The notes below the pieces were generated by a model. It was not told where the DNA came from. It made no database searches and saw nothing but the letters and a program-made list of their open reading frames with translations. Shown here in pieces: positions 36,117-47,062 of a stretch of DNA of 64,000 nucleotides. Numbering within the stretch: the stretch's first letter is position 1; each line of letters begins with the position of its first letter. Both the position numbers and the translations under genes were made by a program. This stretch comes from Blastomussa wellsi (taxonomy: Eukaryota > Cnidaria > Anthozoa > Scleractinia > Plerogyridae): assembly GCA_947652115.1 (NCBI GenBank), contig OX393563.1, positions 8,356,789-8,420,788 of the forward strand, in the 5' to 3' direction.

Positions 36117-39100
36117 CTGCATATTTAGTAGCTTTGAGTATTGCTACTCCCACCCCCTCCCCTGGGCAGGATGCTAGTCCACTACTCCCCACTGGATAGG
36201 GTATGGTTTTGACCCCTCAGTACTGAACAGGTTTTTTTTAATTTCAAGGGAGCCTGTCCTAATCAGGGTCTGGGCCCATCCTAGAGAGGGTAGGCTTCAA
36301 GACTTTTGTCGAGTCTTAAGCAATCACAAATCCGAAATGTTCATCAGTATTTATATGCTGAATGTTCCACATGCTTTATGTCAGTATTTCATATGCTTTA
36401 CATCAGTATTTATTAAGACGGTCATCAGTCAAACATTAGATCCTTTTCTGGACTAGATATTAGCACTATTAATACATTAACAGGGTAGGTGTTTAGCATT
36501 CTTTTTGTCCTAAACAGGGTCAAGGTCTCAAACCCCAGTGGCACCCCTATATCCAAACATGGGTCAAGTACCCCCCTCCTTTCTTATCAAGCAAGATCTG
36601 GACAAACCCATACCTGTGGCCAAATCGACAGTGAAGTGCAGCCAGATTTAGGGCAGCATATCTGAATCTGTGACACCTTTCAGCCTCAACCTCTTCTGAA
36701 TCTGAGGCTATTTTAATAGCAGATTCACCTTGCCATTGTTGTCGATCAAAATAATGATATAGGCTGTCCAATGCTTCTTTAAATTCCTTTGTTCTCAGAC
36801 AGTTAAGAAAGCTTGTGTAATGCTGTGGAATAAATGTTGACAGTCAAATAGTCCTGCAGGGAAATACATGGTGATAACAGGGTGTTATGAGGTTGCATCA
36901 AGTTGATACACATTTATTAACTGCAGTACCTAAATTAGTTATTACAGCATGTAATGTGGTTTTTCAAGGGTGAAATATTGTTGCAGGATATTTCAGATTA
37001 TCGCTATGTGGTTAGAAGGCTATGCCAGTCTTTTAGCAAGATGGGTCATATAACACAGGGTTGTCAGTAGGTTTTTGAGTAGCAGGTTCCATCCAAAAAG
37101 TAGGCGGCTATTTTCATTTTATTTCTCCAATATCATGCTTAGAACTGACCAACTAACATTCGGAATAGCCGGTGCAGTATTCGGAATAGCAGGTGAAATG
37201 CGCTGGTTGCCGGCTTATTTTGACAACCCTGATAACATATAATTTGGTTTTATCAACTGGGTTGATAATGTGAATTGGCCACCATAAAGAGATTCGAAAG
37301 CTGATATTTCAAGCGTTTGCTAGCTTGAGAATTATTTCTTTAAATATTGAAAAAAATATCTTTAATAAATTTGTACTGAGCCAAAAAGAAAAGATGCTTA
37401 TAATAAGCTTGTTAATTTTCTAGGAAGCTGGAGCCTTGCCTACCGATTTTTAAACCTTGTCTGAGCACCTGGTGATACATTACTGTTAGTATCACTGTAT
37501 AGAGTGTTAACATGCATTCTTTTGTCAAGATGAACACTTTCTTTCAGGCTCTGGGTTAACCAAAGACCATAGTTTGGCCCAGCCCAAAAGTAGCTGAGGA
37601 GTATCTCAGCATTCCATTATTTCGGAACTACTATGGAATCTGTTGCCCTCTGGGCTTCCCGCCAGTATTCATTCAAGAGTGTTATTTTAGCCACCTACAG
37701 TGACACCCCAGTTTGTGATTAATCATTGTCACACTGTGATATGCAGCTTTTCACGCAGCAGGGTTGTTGCCCTTGAAACTAAGCTCTCGCCAACAGGATC
37801 AGGGAATCACTCTTCGCCTGGCCTCTACCCTTCAACCTGTTCTTCATGGATGACCCTACCGAGAGTCTTAAACTTCAGCCCACAAAGCTTTAGAGTTCAC
37901 AGAATTGGCCTTACATGCAGTATGGGAAGACAAGGTGATCACTGGGGGACATTAAACTTTTTTCTACAAACTAAAAAATTGAGCAAACGAAAACTTACAG
38001 CCTCTGCAATATTAGGGGAAGTTGTCAAAATGTCTGTTATTCTTGACTGTAGTTCAGGAGGTGACAGGGCATCCTCTTCAGTAGACTGCAGCAGACAAAC
38101 CTTGAAGACAAAAGCATTTATCTGGATTCATTTACAACAAGGCATACACCCATAAAGTTTGGACAACGTAGAAGAACAAAACAATTAACACAACAACTTA
38201 TTTATTATTACCTGTTTAGCCAGGAAGAATTCAGCTTGTCTCTTTGACACTGAACCTTGAAGGAAAGTGTTTCTGAAAGATCCACACAATATTTTTATTT
38301 AGCTGCACCCAGTGTTATAGGAATGCAATACATGGAACATTTGAAGGCTTGATTAAATTTAGTTAAAGAAGATCCTTAACATTCAAACTCCATCACTGGT
38401 TTGTGAAGAAGAAATTCAATCAGCTTGATAAATTTAGCTGACTGACTAACTGGTTCACTATACTGATTCATTAAACAAGGACTTGTTCAAAGCCCTTTTT
38501 TTAAAAAATGTTATGATACATTATACTTTGAAATGACCCTCAAGGGAGAATATTCTCTTTGATCCCCCACCCACAAGAATTTCCAACAAACTATTCCTTT
38601 CTATAACTTCTAACCCTTAAATACCCAAGATCTATTTTATTTTATTTTATTTTATTATCTTGCCACACAGAATAACTTACAAGTAGAATAGAAAAGATAA
38701 TAAATAGTTAATTAAGATTAAAGTTAAATGAACATACAACTTGGAAGAAGTGACTGTGGCAGGGCAATCTCCGAGAAGCAAAGCTTATGAGACATAGAGA
38801 TTTCCCCCCACGGGCAATATAAATACTAGGCAGCATTTTGAAATAAAGAAAAGACATGTATTTTAAGTGTATAAGTGTACTTAGACAAAAGACAGATATA
38901 AAGTATTAAGGTATTTAGGTTGTATTTTGTCTGACCCTTAAAAATGGTTTGATCACATGCTTGAATGTATTAAAAATTCTAATTAAAGATTCTAATTAAA
39001 CATGTAATGTGTGCAAAGGGCTTTGTAGCTTACTCTCCGCTTTGCTGCTTTAAGGGGATTGTATTTCACTCCTCTACAAAAAATGGGCATTTGTGGAGAG

Positions 39101-42100
39101 AAGTGAAACATGATCCCTTAAAAATGGCTGCATGGGAGGTTAGGTTCTCACATATATATCCTATGAATATTAAATATTCCGAGTGTCAAGGGCTTCACTC
39201 TTACCTAGACTTGTCAGCAACATTTCCTTCATCTTCACTTCCCATACTCTGCATGCTGACATCCAAGCTAATATCCATCTCCTCTTTGTCATTATCGTTT
39301 TTGCCATTGCCCAAATAGGCCTTAAGCATGTCTACAAAGTGACTCACTTGACTGAAACTCATCTTGTGAAAAGACAGGGCCATTCGTCTTGTAAACAGGC
39401 CTTGAGAAAGCACACATTCAACTTTTAAAAGTATTGTGTGTCATATATGTTGTGGTTCAATTTTATCCTTAGTTTAATTTTTTTTCTATCCAGTTTTTAA
39501 AGTGCTACTATGATGAAATTTGGATGCCTCCAAACTACGCCATTTTAAAGCATTAAACAGTAATCTACATGAGAAGAAAATTGCCGCTTACTTTTTTGAA
39601 ATATCTTTTTTCATTACAGAGATGTTAAAGTTTTTAAAATATGCAAATTAGCTTAGTGATGACATCATAGACTCAACCAAATTTTAATCAAGTAAATGAA
39701 GTAAAAATATCTCACCCAGGTTTGTATCAGAAATATTTGATTCTATGCATCATGACTCTACTAGGTGAGTTGTACAATATGCAATTAACAATTATCTTAC
39801 TATGGCAACATGCTGGGTTCCAGACCTCCCCAATGTTGAAGGCTATTCTGGCCATTTTTGGCCGTAAATGTTGATATTTCTCAATGACTCCAGATCTACA
39901 TGATTTCGCAAGCATATTTATGTGTTAGGTAGGTTCGTCAGCCTGGTTTAATTTTTCTGGGCTAAAAATCATTCAAATACTGAAAACAGATTCGAGGGGA
40001 CTGGAAAAGAGTGTGTTGCCATGGAAACAAGATTAAGTTACAACCATAGATGTGTTGCTTGAAGAACTATTACTGTGCCAAGTTTCAACTGTCTCTGTAG
40101 AAACCTGACTGAGATAGCCCTATTTTCTTTCTTGATATAAAATTGAGTTGAGTAGATGACGTCATCAGTCTCCTAATTTGCATATTTTACCAATTTTTTA
40201 AAACTTGAATATCTCTGGAACTACTACAGATATTTGAAAACAGAAAACAGCATTTTTTATCTCACATGAAGCAGTGCATGTTTCCCTTCAAAAAGCAAGG
40301 TGTAAAAATTTGATCACGGTAGCACTTTAACCTTCTGGGTATTTTTTTTAATTTTCTCTTTAGAATTTAACCTTGCGGTGGACTAGCATCCAATCCAGAG
40401 GGAGTAGAAATACTCCTAGTCACTTATTGCTAAGGAAACCGGAGATAAGCGCCGGCCTGATGAACCACTCAGGCTCTAATGCAGACTCTACCTTTTTTTT
40501 TAACCTTTGGAATTGGGTACAAGTCTGAGAGTGTCTCAGTGATATAGGTAAATATGTGCTCTGTCAGCATTTCCTGTGTGGCAAAGTGGATAAGAGGTTG
40601 GACAACAGATCCAGAGGTTATGAGTTCAGATCCTGTATGTGCAGATTAGCAAAGAAAAATATATATATAAAGAGACTTGGGGGAGTAAAGAGATGGCAGG
40701 AGGTAAAGAGATCATGTAGGTTGGGGGAGAAGGAAGGTTGAGTAGGGGGTAGAAGGATGAGAGGTTGTAGGGGAGTGGCGGACAGCCACTTTTTAAAATA
40801 AAACTGTTTTATTTTCCATACCTTGCTTTATAAATTGTCAATTTTAGCAGGTCCAATAGCGCATCTTGGACAGCCACTTTTTGAATCCTGACTAAAAAGC
40901 CTGATCTGGAGTCCAGTATGTGCACTAACCCTAAGGTCAGTGATTTGCCTCCCAAGTGTTGATTCCAAGATTTTAGTCATGCTTTGAAAATTCATTCTTT
41001 GTGTCTCACCAGAAAATTTAAAAACACATTACATTTTTGAGTCCATTTTCTAGCTGCATCATCCAAAGTGTGGGTGTACAGGACTTCCGAGGTTTAATAT
41101 GTTTTTTAATTATTTCATTGTATCTACATCATTCAAGATTTCTGCTGCACCAGGCCAACAACAACTACAATATTTAATAAACATGCACTCTGTAACCTGA
41201 TATTTCAATGACCAAATAAAGAATGATTTGCTCTTAATTATGAGATCCATTTTCACTTGTGCTGCACTGTATGCATAAATAAACGTCCAAATTGTGTCAC
41301 TCAATGTTTCAACTGAGAACATACCAAACAAGCTTTTTTTGTGCACAGCAGGTTCTTGTCCAGTTAACAGGCTTTCCAAGGAGTTAAAGAATTCTGAAAT
41401 GCCTGATACTCCATTCCCCACAACACTGTGTAAACTGTAACATAATCAAAATATTGAATAATATTAATGATTAGTCACTAACACAAGCTCCAGGCATGGT
41501 GGTCAAATGGTTACAGTATTTGATGTGGAAAAATGTACTACATTTTTCTAACTTCTGGTGAATAAGAAGGAAAATCAGACCGAGTGTGAAATCAAGTCCC
41601 TGTAACAACAGGTAAGACCATTGTATTTTTCCACATAAAAATGTTTGACAGCTGAGTTCCCATAGCTCATCAGATTCTGTGTTTTGGTTCCAACAATTTC
41701 TCAAGTCTGTTTCGAAATTGTCTTTCACTAAATTACAGGTTGCATCATTCATATGGCCTATACTTCCAACCAACGAATGTGCTTGCAAGGATTTGATTAG
41801 TTACAGTCTAAAACTAGTAATAACTGACGGTTACTTAGGAAGTGTGGGCGAGGACGATGCATTGTGCTTTTGGGTTAGCAAAAGTGTAACAGATGTGTAC
41901 TAAATTGTAATCAGTGGCACATCGTGATTTTTGGCTCTTTGGGTAATGAAATATTTTGGGACCCAAAGGGAAACTGTTTCTGCTTAGAGAACCATTATGT
42001 ATGTAAAAGCAGTGGTAAAAGACGTCACTGTATCATGATTATGATACATAAATAAAATCTTTATTAAATATAAAAACCGCTCTCACTCCAAGGACAAACA

Positions 42101-44323
42101 ATGCTCTGGCTGCATAATTGAGGTCAGGGATGAACAGACCGGATGAACAACAATCCCTCACTACACGCTTGTCAGGTCAGGGGCAAACAACACGCGTTCC
42201 ATGCTTGAGGTTAAGTACAAACAGATTGGACGATGCTCTTGCTACACACTTGAGGTCAACTAGGATGAACAGATCTCACTACTCTCTTGAGGCAGAATGA
42301 GGTCAGAAAATGACATCCGACACAACATGAAGAGGACATGACCAGGTTGACACACCCGAATTTAGATTGCACGGCACTGCTGCTGTGCGCAAGTTTCATG
42401 TGATCAAAGGTCCAAGTACGCGTGAGGCACATGATCAAATTGCGTTCTTTGCATTCCATACATTCTTACTGGAAGAACACTCAAATAGAGCAAAAAATTG
42501 ACTCAGAGGCTGACTACATAAATACCGCATATGCATTTTGATTTGCAACGTTGAGATTAGGATTGCAGGCCCCTCTGGTCACCACAATAAATGTATGCCT
42601 ACAAGTTACAACATTAAATACTCTAAAATTAGAAACCTTTTCACAAGCAGGTCGGACAAGCTAACATCCATAATCTTGAGCTGCTTGCACAACTCAGTTA
42701 ATTCTAAATCTGGAGCCTGAAAGAAAGATATAGCAGAACTTAATGTTTATTAGTTAAGTATCAAAATAATAAACATATGAATTAAAAATTATAGATTATC
42801 ATCGATTGATCGGATCGATCAATATCAATCAACTGATCATACCTTTAACAAAATTTTTGATTTTGATTGGTTGTGTACTCACCTGTTTGTTAAGGAATCA
42901 GCCCAAGATCGCATGGGTATCCAATTACAGGTATCCAATTTGAACAACAGGGACGGCGGAGCGTATTTGAAAGTGTGGGGGCTTGAAAATGAGCGCCGGT
43001 GGCGCAACTTTCTAGGGGGGGTTCTGGGGGCATCTTCCCCCAGAAAATTTTGAAATCTAGCAGCTCGGAAATGGTATTTTCAACGTTCTCCATGATGTAG
43101 TTCTTAAAAAAAGACAACCTGGATAAGTGTAAAATGACAGGTACTTTTTGTGCTACAGCAATATTTTGGAAGTTTTGTAAATACGAACCTTGTACTAAAA
43201 CAAAAAATTGTCTTTGTCGTAAAAAGTGGGGGGGCTGAAGTCCCTCCAGCCCCCCCGGCTCTGCCGTCCCTGGAACAACTTCAAATTGGATAACTGTAAT
43301 TGGACACCTGCACCATTCAAGTGTCAATCACATACACTTAGATGGGTTCTTCCTTGCTGTTTTCCTACTTTTTGCACAAAACAGATTCTCAAAACAGAAA
43401 AGAGGTTCACACAAGAGGTTCGAAAAGACTTAATAACCTCAACATTTGTTATTGATGCGATTAATTGGTAATTGGTTTGGGAGAATTTGAGCCAGTTATA
43501 CAAGCCCGAGATGCAGTTGAGGGTCTGCATAACTTTTGAGAATTCTTCCAAACCCTCAAGTGTTTAAAAGGTCCTCTATTGCTTTTACAAAATATTTCTT
43601 ATAAATATGCACGAAACTAAAACGTCACAACTGTGTCAGCGTACTCCCATCTAAACACACCTATCAACCAATGAGAACGTGTGTAGTATCTCAGTTATTT
43701 TATAATTAACAGTTATTCCACAAGTGCACGTTGGATATGGGATGGTAGCGCCAAGTAGGCTATAACCATCTCATATCAAACGCCCCCAAAATATTGTACA
43801 AACATAATAAATTTGCGAAAAATGCATTCTCTTACGCGAATACCTACCATATACATTTGGAGGTCAATAGCATATGAGCTCAGATACCATTGCTTCTAAA
43901 CCAATCAGAACTCAGGAAATGCAATATACCAATAGCTAGTTTTTAATAATGATAGATGTCACCTAACATATCATATCATCACATGGCATACCTAATCAAA
44001 ACACCTATTAAATGCTTTACGTGTAGGCTTATCACTTAGCTTAAGTTTTTAATCTAGCGTGTTCTAAAAGAAAAAAAGTAGACATAAGCTTATTTATTAA
44101 ATGTAAGCACTATGAACTTCATGAAAAAGTCGAGATAGAGCACACAAATATGAGTCTTTACCTCAAAGAATTCCAACAAAAGCAACGATAATTTGTGCCT
44201 ACATCTTCCTATACAATCTAAATATTCTTCACATTCTTCATCCGTGGAGCTTAGGTATTTTATAAGGATCAAGAGAGATACTTTGTGTGGCGAAACCCAA
44301 TCTTTCTGTGACTTTGTCGCCAT
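24158..44323 (-). CDS. ANAPC5: Anaphase-promoting complex subunit 5 (APC5), 21 exons, complete
   Basis: TPR-containing scaffold subunit of the APC/C ubiquitin ligase. Exons, 5' to 3': 44323-44162, 42716-42637, 41434-41325, 39400-39205, 38272-38212, 38100-37999, 36822-36614, 35776-35695, 33830-33738, 32505-32438, 31561-31455, 30274-30132, 29644-29570, 28185-28064, 27307-27230, 26660-26607, 26020-25873, 25669-25600, 25366-25271, 24868-24774, 24271-24158. The 2265 nt encode 754 residues (human 755) and phases agree throughout. Landmarks are KDWVSPHK at the N terminus, TGQEPAVHKKSLFG, the TPR hallmark RYAALNLAALHCRFGH, then NDHVCLEHCL, WMATEATIEHNRALLQG, KTRDVLYFQ and ERNACA near the C terminus. 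The start ATG at 44323 has a good context (AAAATGGCG). Exon 9 must use the distal acceptor at 33831, which gives GWLYR; the nearer AG breaks the frame. The introns carry many MITEs. Divergent from TMEM203. Confidence 0.96.
24574..24645. repeat. (GT)n followed by a short (TA)n microsatellite in an ANAPC5 intron
   Basis: A GTGTGTGT run followed by a G-rich patch occurs near 24576-24605, and TATATATATATA near 24632-24643. Confidence 0.8.
26147..26172. repeat. (TTTA)n microsatellite in an ANAPC5 intron
   Basis: About five consecutive TTTA units. A TTTTA pentanucleotide run of similar length is at 38636-38658, in another intron of the same gene. Confidence 0.8.
29334..29433. repeat. near-perfect 100-bp palindrome in an ANAPC5 intron
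   Basis: Arms of about 49 bases (29334-29382 and 29385-29433) are separated by only two bases at the centre (TCTCAC-TC-GTGAGA). Mismatches occur only in the outer part. The right arm reads GATATCAAGTTGAACACGAG. It would form a very stable hairpin or cruciform. Confidence 0.9.
30631..30783. mobile_element. MITE-like element with GCGAGGTAGCAGCTCTC ends
   Basis: The left end GAGGTAGCAGCTCTCATAAG is mirrored at the right by CTCACGAGAGCTGCTACC. A diverged copy of the internal part (ACATGAATGGCTTGC, GCCCCTAGCCCC) is at 2155-2250 in DROSHA. Confidence 0.7.
31103..31413. mobile_element. MITE with ACTGTATTTTCCTGATTGAG / TACCGTATTT ends
   Basis: The left ACTGTATTTTCCTGATTGAG matches the reversed right end ACCGTATTTACTGATTAAG. 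The ends are related to those of 22379-22862. The internal sequence is non-coding. It sits in an ANAPC5 intron, 42 bases below the exon at 31561-31455. Confidence 0.75.
32080..32205 (-). repeat. tRNA-derived SINE, tRNA-Thr-like head
   Basis: On the minus strand the tRNA-like part (about 32155-32084) has a perfect 7-bp acceptor stem (GGCTTCA with TGAAGCC), an A-box region TAGCTAAGCTGGTAGAGC and a B box GGTTCAAATCC. The anticodon loop would carry GGT (Thr), but the loop has one extra base and the D stem a mismatch. It is therefore a tRNA-like SINE head or pseudo-tRNA, not a confident functional tRNA. The plus-strand frame reading GFEPAT is its antisense. Confidence 0.65.
32202..32369. mobile_element. 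MITE with TATGTTGTGGTTTAATTTTA ends
   Basis: The left arm (ATATGTTGTGTTTTAAATTT, CTTGGTTTAAA) and the right arm (TTTAAACCATAGATAAAATT, AACCACAACATAT) are inverted over about 50 bases. Half-copies of the same end are at about 9018-9090, 17677-17760 and 39434-39495. Confidence 0.8.
33540..33625 (+). repeat. SINE head fragment (same family as 15896-16190)
   Basis: AGTGACCTAATGGTTAGTGT serves as an A-box region and CAGGTTTGAGCCCTGG as a B-box region, in the same spacing as in the longer copy. Confidence 0.6.
35431..35592. mobile_element. MITE with perfect 33-bp terminal inverted repeats
   Basis: TATAATTTGGTTTTATCAAC begins the left arm (35431) and GTTGATAAAACCAAATTATA ends the right arm (35592). 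The arms match over about 33 bases. The core holds TCCGACGAAGGGCTAACGCT and GAAACGTCAGCTCTTGAATC. Confidence 0.88.
35493..36118. repeat. ~157-bp direct duplication including half of a MITE and its flank
   Basis: 35493-35649 and 35963-36118 are nearly identical. Each holds the right half of the MITE plus a flank containing CCCACCGACGCAGCACCACA and ending TACCCCCTCT. The ANAPC5 exon 35776-35695 lies between the copies. Confidence 0.88.
37241..37320. mobile_element. partial copy of the 35431-35592 MITE
   Basis: ATAATTTGGTTTTATCAACT followed by GGGTTGATAATG matches one end of that element. Core remnants (GCCACCATAAAGAGATTC) follow in inverted order. Confidence 0.75.
39497..40330. mobile_element. 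830-bp foldback element with long inverted arms, ends TTAAAGTGCTAC
   Basis: The left end TTAAAGTGCTACTATGATGA is mirrored at the right by TGATCACGGTAGCACTTTAA. Inverted similarity continues inward: TATGCAAATTAGCTTAGTGA near 39641 against TCTCCTAATTTGCATA near 40168, and GATGACATCA against TGACGTCATC. It has no transposase frame and lies in the ANAPC5 intron between exons 4 and 3. Confidence 0.82.
40375..40645 (+). repeat. SINE body fragment followed by a tRNA-like segment
   Basis: 40375-40465 matches the body end of the main SINE family (GACTAGCATCCAATCCAG, AAGCGCCGGC). At 40574-40640 a tRNA-like stretch has GTGGATAAGAGG as an A-box region and GAGTTCAGATCC as a B box. Confidence 0.55.
42916..43308. 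mobile_element. MITE with ends GGTATCCAATTACAGGTATC / CAGGGACGGC
   Basis: The left arm (TCCAATTACAGGTATCCAAT, CAGGGACGGCGGAG) and right arm (CTCTGCCGTCCCTGG, ATTGGATAACTGTAATTGGA) are inverted over about 45 bases. The interior has G-runs and C-runs (TAGGGGGGGTTCTGGGGG and its like). A 145-codon minus frame across it is a repeat frame. Confidence 0.82.
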
Positions 44324-44736
44324 TTTGCAAATCTTCGTGTTCAAAGATTAGCGCCAACCTCTATCCGATGGGGCGTAGCTTATCTCAAGGGAGGGGTACT
44401 TTGGTGGAAAGAAAGCAATCTTATTGGATATCCAAAACAACCGAAAACAACCGTTTGCTAAATAAAGCTTAGAGCCTCTGTATAATTCAGTAAGTAATAT
44501 CTTAATTAAATAAATTATAACTAAAACTTCAATTCAATATCTGGATGGTCGTGAATTTCATAGTTTAGTACATCCTTTCTATCACCCCCTGAGAAAACAT
44601 TGACTAACCATAAGTCCTGGCGCGTAGCGTTCAAAACCACAGTGAAAATGGCGGCGGAATCATGGAAGAGAGTTGGTACATGACAACAAGCACAAGTTTG
44701 TGGCTTTCTCCACCAACGTAAAGAGATTTTCGTAGA
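44324..44736. promoter_or_regulatory. divergent promoter region, ANAPC5 / TMEM203
   Basis: 413 bases lie between the ANAPC5 start codon (minus) and the TMEM203 start codon (plus). The TMEM203 side contains CpGs (TGGCGCGTAGCG near 44620) and an upstream open reading frame at 44648-44683. The bidirectional role is inferred from geometry. Confidence 0.7.
44648..44683 (+). other. short upstream ORF (MAAESWKRVGT) ahead of TMEM203
   Basis: An ATG in strong context (GAAAATGGCG, A at -3 and G at +4) opens an 11-codon frame that stops at 44683, 53 bases before the TMEM203 ATG, and in a different frame. If it lies in the mRNA leader it should reduce initiation at the main ATG unless ribosomes reinitiate. 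Confidence 0.5.
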
Positions 44737-45141
44737 ATGATTTTTACGCTCAAGGAAGTCATCAAATGGTTGGGACTATCGATCTTCGAACTATGGCTTC
44801 ACATTGTAGCGATATTTGTATTTTCAGTGTTGGTGGCCGTGAAATTGGAAGGCGGAACTATGTCATGGTGGACTGTATTTATTCCCTTGTTTGTGTGCGA
44901 CGGATGTGTGGCTTACTTCTCGGCCATCGTGTTCATAAGACTCTATCTGGCAGGCGACAGGCGTTTAGCGGCGACGAGAACGTTATGGAGTGCTTCTGTT
45001 GTAGCTTTGTTGCTAACTTATAAAATAACTCTCTGCCAACGTTTGGAAGGCATTCGAGAAATAGATTATGCTGTTATACACGTACCATTGTTCATTCTCT
45101 TAAAAATGCTCGCAGTTCGGGCTTGCCAAGTGGACTACTGA
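44737..45141 (+). CDS. TMEM203: Transmembrane protein 203 (TMEM203), single exon
   Basis: 134 residues, against 136 for the human protein, in one uninterrupted frame, as expected for this intronless gene. Family features seen are the start MIFTLKEVIKWLG, four hydrophobic segments (about residues 14-38, 42-66, 80-100 and 110-128), the central SWWTVFIPLFVCDG block, and the C-terminal HVPLFILLKMLAVRAC. TMEM203 is an endoplasmic-reticulum membrane protein linked to calcium store handling and, in vertebrates, to STING signalling; these roles are taken from the family. The start was chosen because it reproduces the family N terminus; the upstream ATG at 44648 stops early. Divergent from ANAPC5. Confidence 0.93.
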   Translation: MIFTLKEVIKWLGLSIFELWLHIVAIFVFSVLVAVKLEGGTMSWWTVFIPLFVCDGCVAYFSAIVFIRLYLAGDRRLAATRTLWSASVVALLLTYKITLCQRLEGIREIDYAVIHVPLFILLKMLAVRACQVDY

Positions 45142-46960
45142 TGATGACAGTGACGCAAATTCCAAGAAATTATTTGATCGTTGGAACTGCATCGCACTAC
45201 CTGGTCGAATCACGTGATCTGTAGTAGACGAGGACCAGGTCGATATCATGGGGATATGTCAAAAACACCCCAGGGGTGATTTTGAGAGTCGTAGAAAATT
45301 ACGCACAAGATACTGTCCGTGCATTAAAACCCAAGTCAACTAAAGTTTTGAGTAATAATTTTGCAATCCTTGTGAACATTTTATTAGTAGGCATGTTCGC
45401 CTTTTAAAAAGAGAAAATAACTTCACAATATCGAGGCATGGCTTGTGTAAGTAGTTTAAAAAGAGCTGTCTGTTATGTGTGTAGTTTTGATGTAAAGTGA
45501 TGGAAATATGTACATTTGCCAAAACAGAATTTAACTTTAAGTGATCAGAATTTTCAACACCAAATGAGCTGACAGTTCATTAAAATTTGTAAATATCCCA
45601 TACTTTTGTGAAAAATTATGTTTAAAGGAGCCATGTCAAGGTTTGTACATTTTGAAAACTTCAGCCTAGATTATTCAAATTTGTCCTTTGTAATCCGTCT
45701 ATATCTTCTCCATCCTTAGCCATCCTTGTTTCTTTTTAGTTTAGTAGTACCAGGCCCATAGGGAGGGGGTACGATGGGTTTGTTCTTTTGAAATAGTGAC
45801 ATTCTCTGAAACTGTAAAATATGTATGTAAAGTAGTCTCTGCACCCAGGAGGTGGGGCATACCCCAGACCCCCAAAGGGGCTAGTTTGGTCCATCTTCTT
45901 CTTGTCAACCCCGCTTTTTCCAAAAATCAATGCGTTAAACTGTAGAAGTCGGACAACAGTCAGTTCCATTGACCTCCACTCAGATTTTTCTGTGATTTGT
46001 TCCACTCTGGTTAGTCCAGTCCCTAAACTCTCCCTTCTGCGCGCCCTATTATAGGAGCTGACCCAGGCGCGTGGGAGGGCACGCGGAAGGGAGAGTTCAG
46101 GGACTGGACTACACTCTGGTTTGTTTGTGGTTAGTTCTACTATGGTTTTCTTGTGGTTTGAGCACTCGATTGCTTGAGTTAGCTATTTATTTTTTGGTAA
46201 GGGTAGCACTATCTTCAAATTAATCACTGTAAATATTTAAAATTCGACTCATAAAAACTTTACTCTTGCTGCTCAGGTGCAATTAAATAATGAACTGCTC
46301 TTAATCAGAGATACCCAGCCAATCGACAGGCACCTCCGAATTGCATTACATAACATTAGCATGATTACCAAAGTAGACAACATAAACTTTCCGAGAAAAT
46401 GTTACTAGAATGCTCGACTAATTCTTTATGCTTTTGCCTCACGAAAAATGCTCTAAAAATTCCAGTATCAAAAGCGTACTCCTGTAAACGAAAACTACCT
46501 CACCACTTTGAATTCTTAAAAATTATGTATGGTTATGAGGCCACGTATGTTCTTGAGCCTTTGGTAGCTGGTTTTGCGTTTCGTGTTTTTTCTTTCCTTC
46601 TAGCTCTTAAAATATCTGCCTGTTTCGAGAACAATCAACATAAAGAATCGTCGTCGGAGCTGGCCGTGGAAAATGTTGCAGGGTGTTTTTCTTTTTCGGG
46701 GCGCGTGTCAGAGAAATCGTTTAGTTAGTTTTCGGGCACGAAGGATCTTGGAATCTTGGCATACCATGGCAAACCCTAATTCGCGAAAACCCCTATGACG
46801 AAAAATTTTTGGGCCCTCACCTTTGCGGGACCCCACCTTAGAAAGTCGTCTGGACCCGCCACATGACTTTATACTTCAATAATTGACGTCTCGTGGCAAT
46901 ACGGAAGGTCTCAGTTGGATTCGATACAGCTAGATAAAAACGGAACTGTACGTCCTGTAA
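45142..46960. other. intergenic, repeats only
   Basis: Downstream of TMEM203 I find its probable 3' UTR, a fragment (about 45622-45730) of the repeat related to 58374-58584, the palindromic element at 46013-46110, and the unexplained open frame at 46399-46728. I see nothing else gene-like. Confidence 0.6.
46013..46110. repeat. hairpin-forming inverted repeat around a GCGC-rich centre
   Basis: AGTCCAGTCCCTAAACTCTC (46013) is mirrored by GAGAGTTCAGGGACTGGACT (ends 46110). The next bases, CCTTCTGCGCG and ACGCGGAAGG, also pair, so the arms are about 30 bases with a loop of roughly 35. Confidence 0.85.
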
Positions 46961-47062
46961 GGTAAAGTCCATCAGCCTAGTGGTCCATCAGGCTGGAGCT
47001 TATCCCTAAGCAACTTGGAGTATTTCTTCTTCCCCTGGATGGGATGCTAGTCCATCACGGCG
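46961..47062 (-). mobile_element. SINE body fragment joined to a LINE
   Basis: TGGTCCATCAGGCTGGAGCT, then CTGGATGGGATGCTAGTCCA, matches the end of the 15896-16190 SINE family. At about 47062 it abuts LINE reverse-transcriptase coding directly. Confidence 0.75.

Noticed and set aside
46399..46728. 109-codon plus-strand frame
   Set aside because: It shows no recognisable domain, splice support or good start context, and sits in repeat-rich DNA. I cannot exclude a lineage-specific gene but do not support one.
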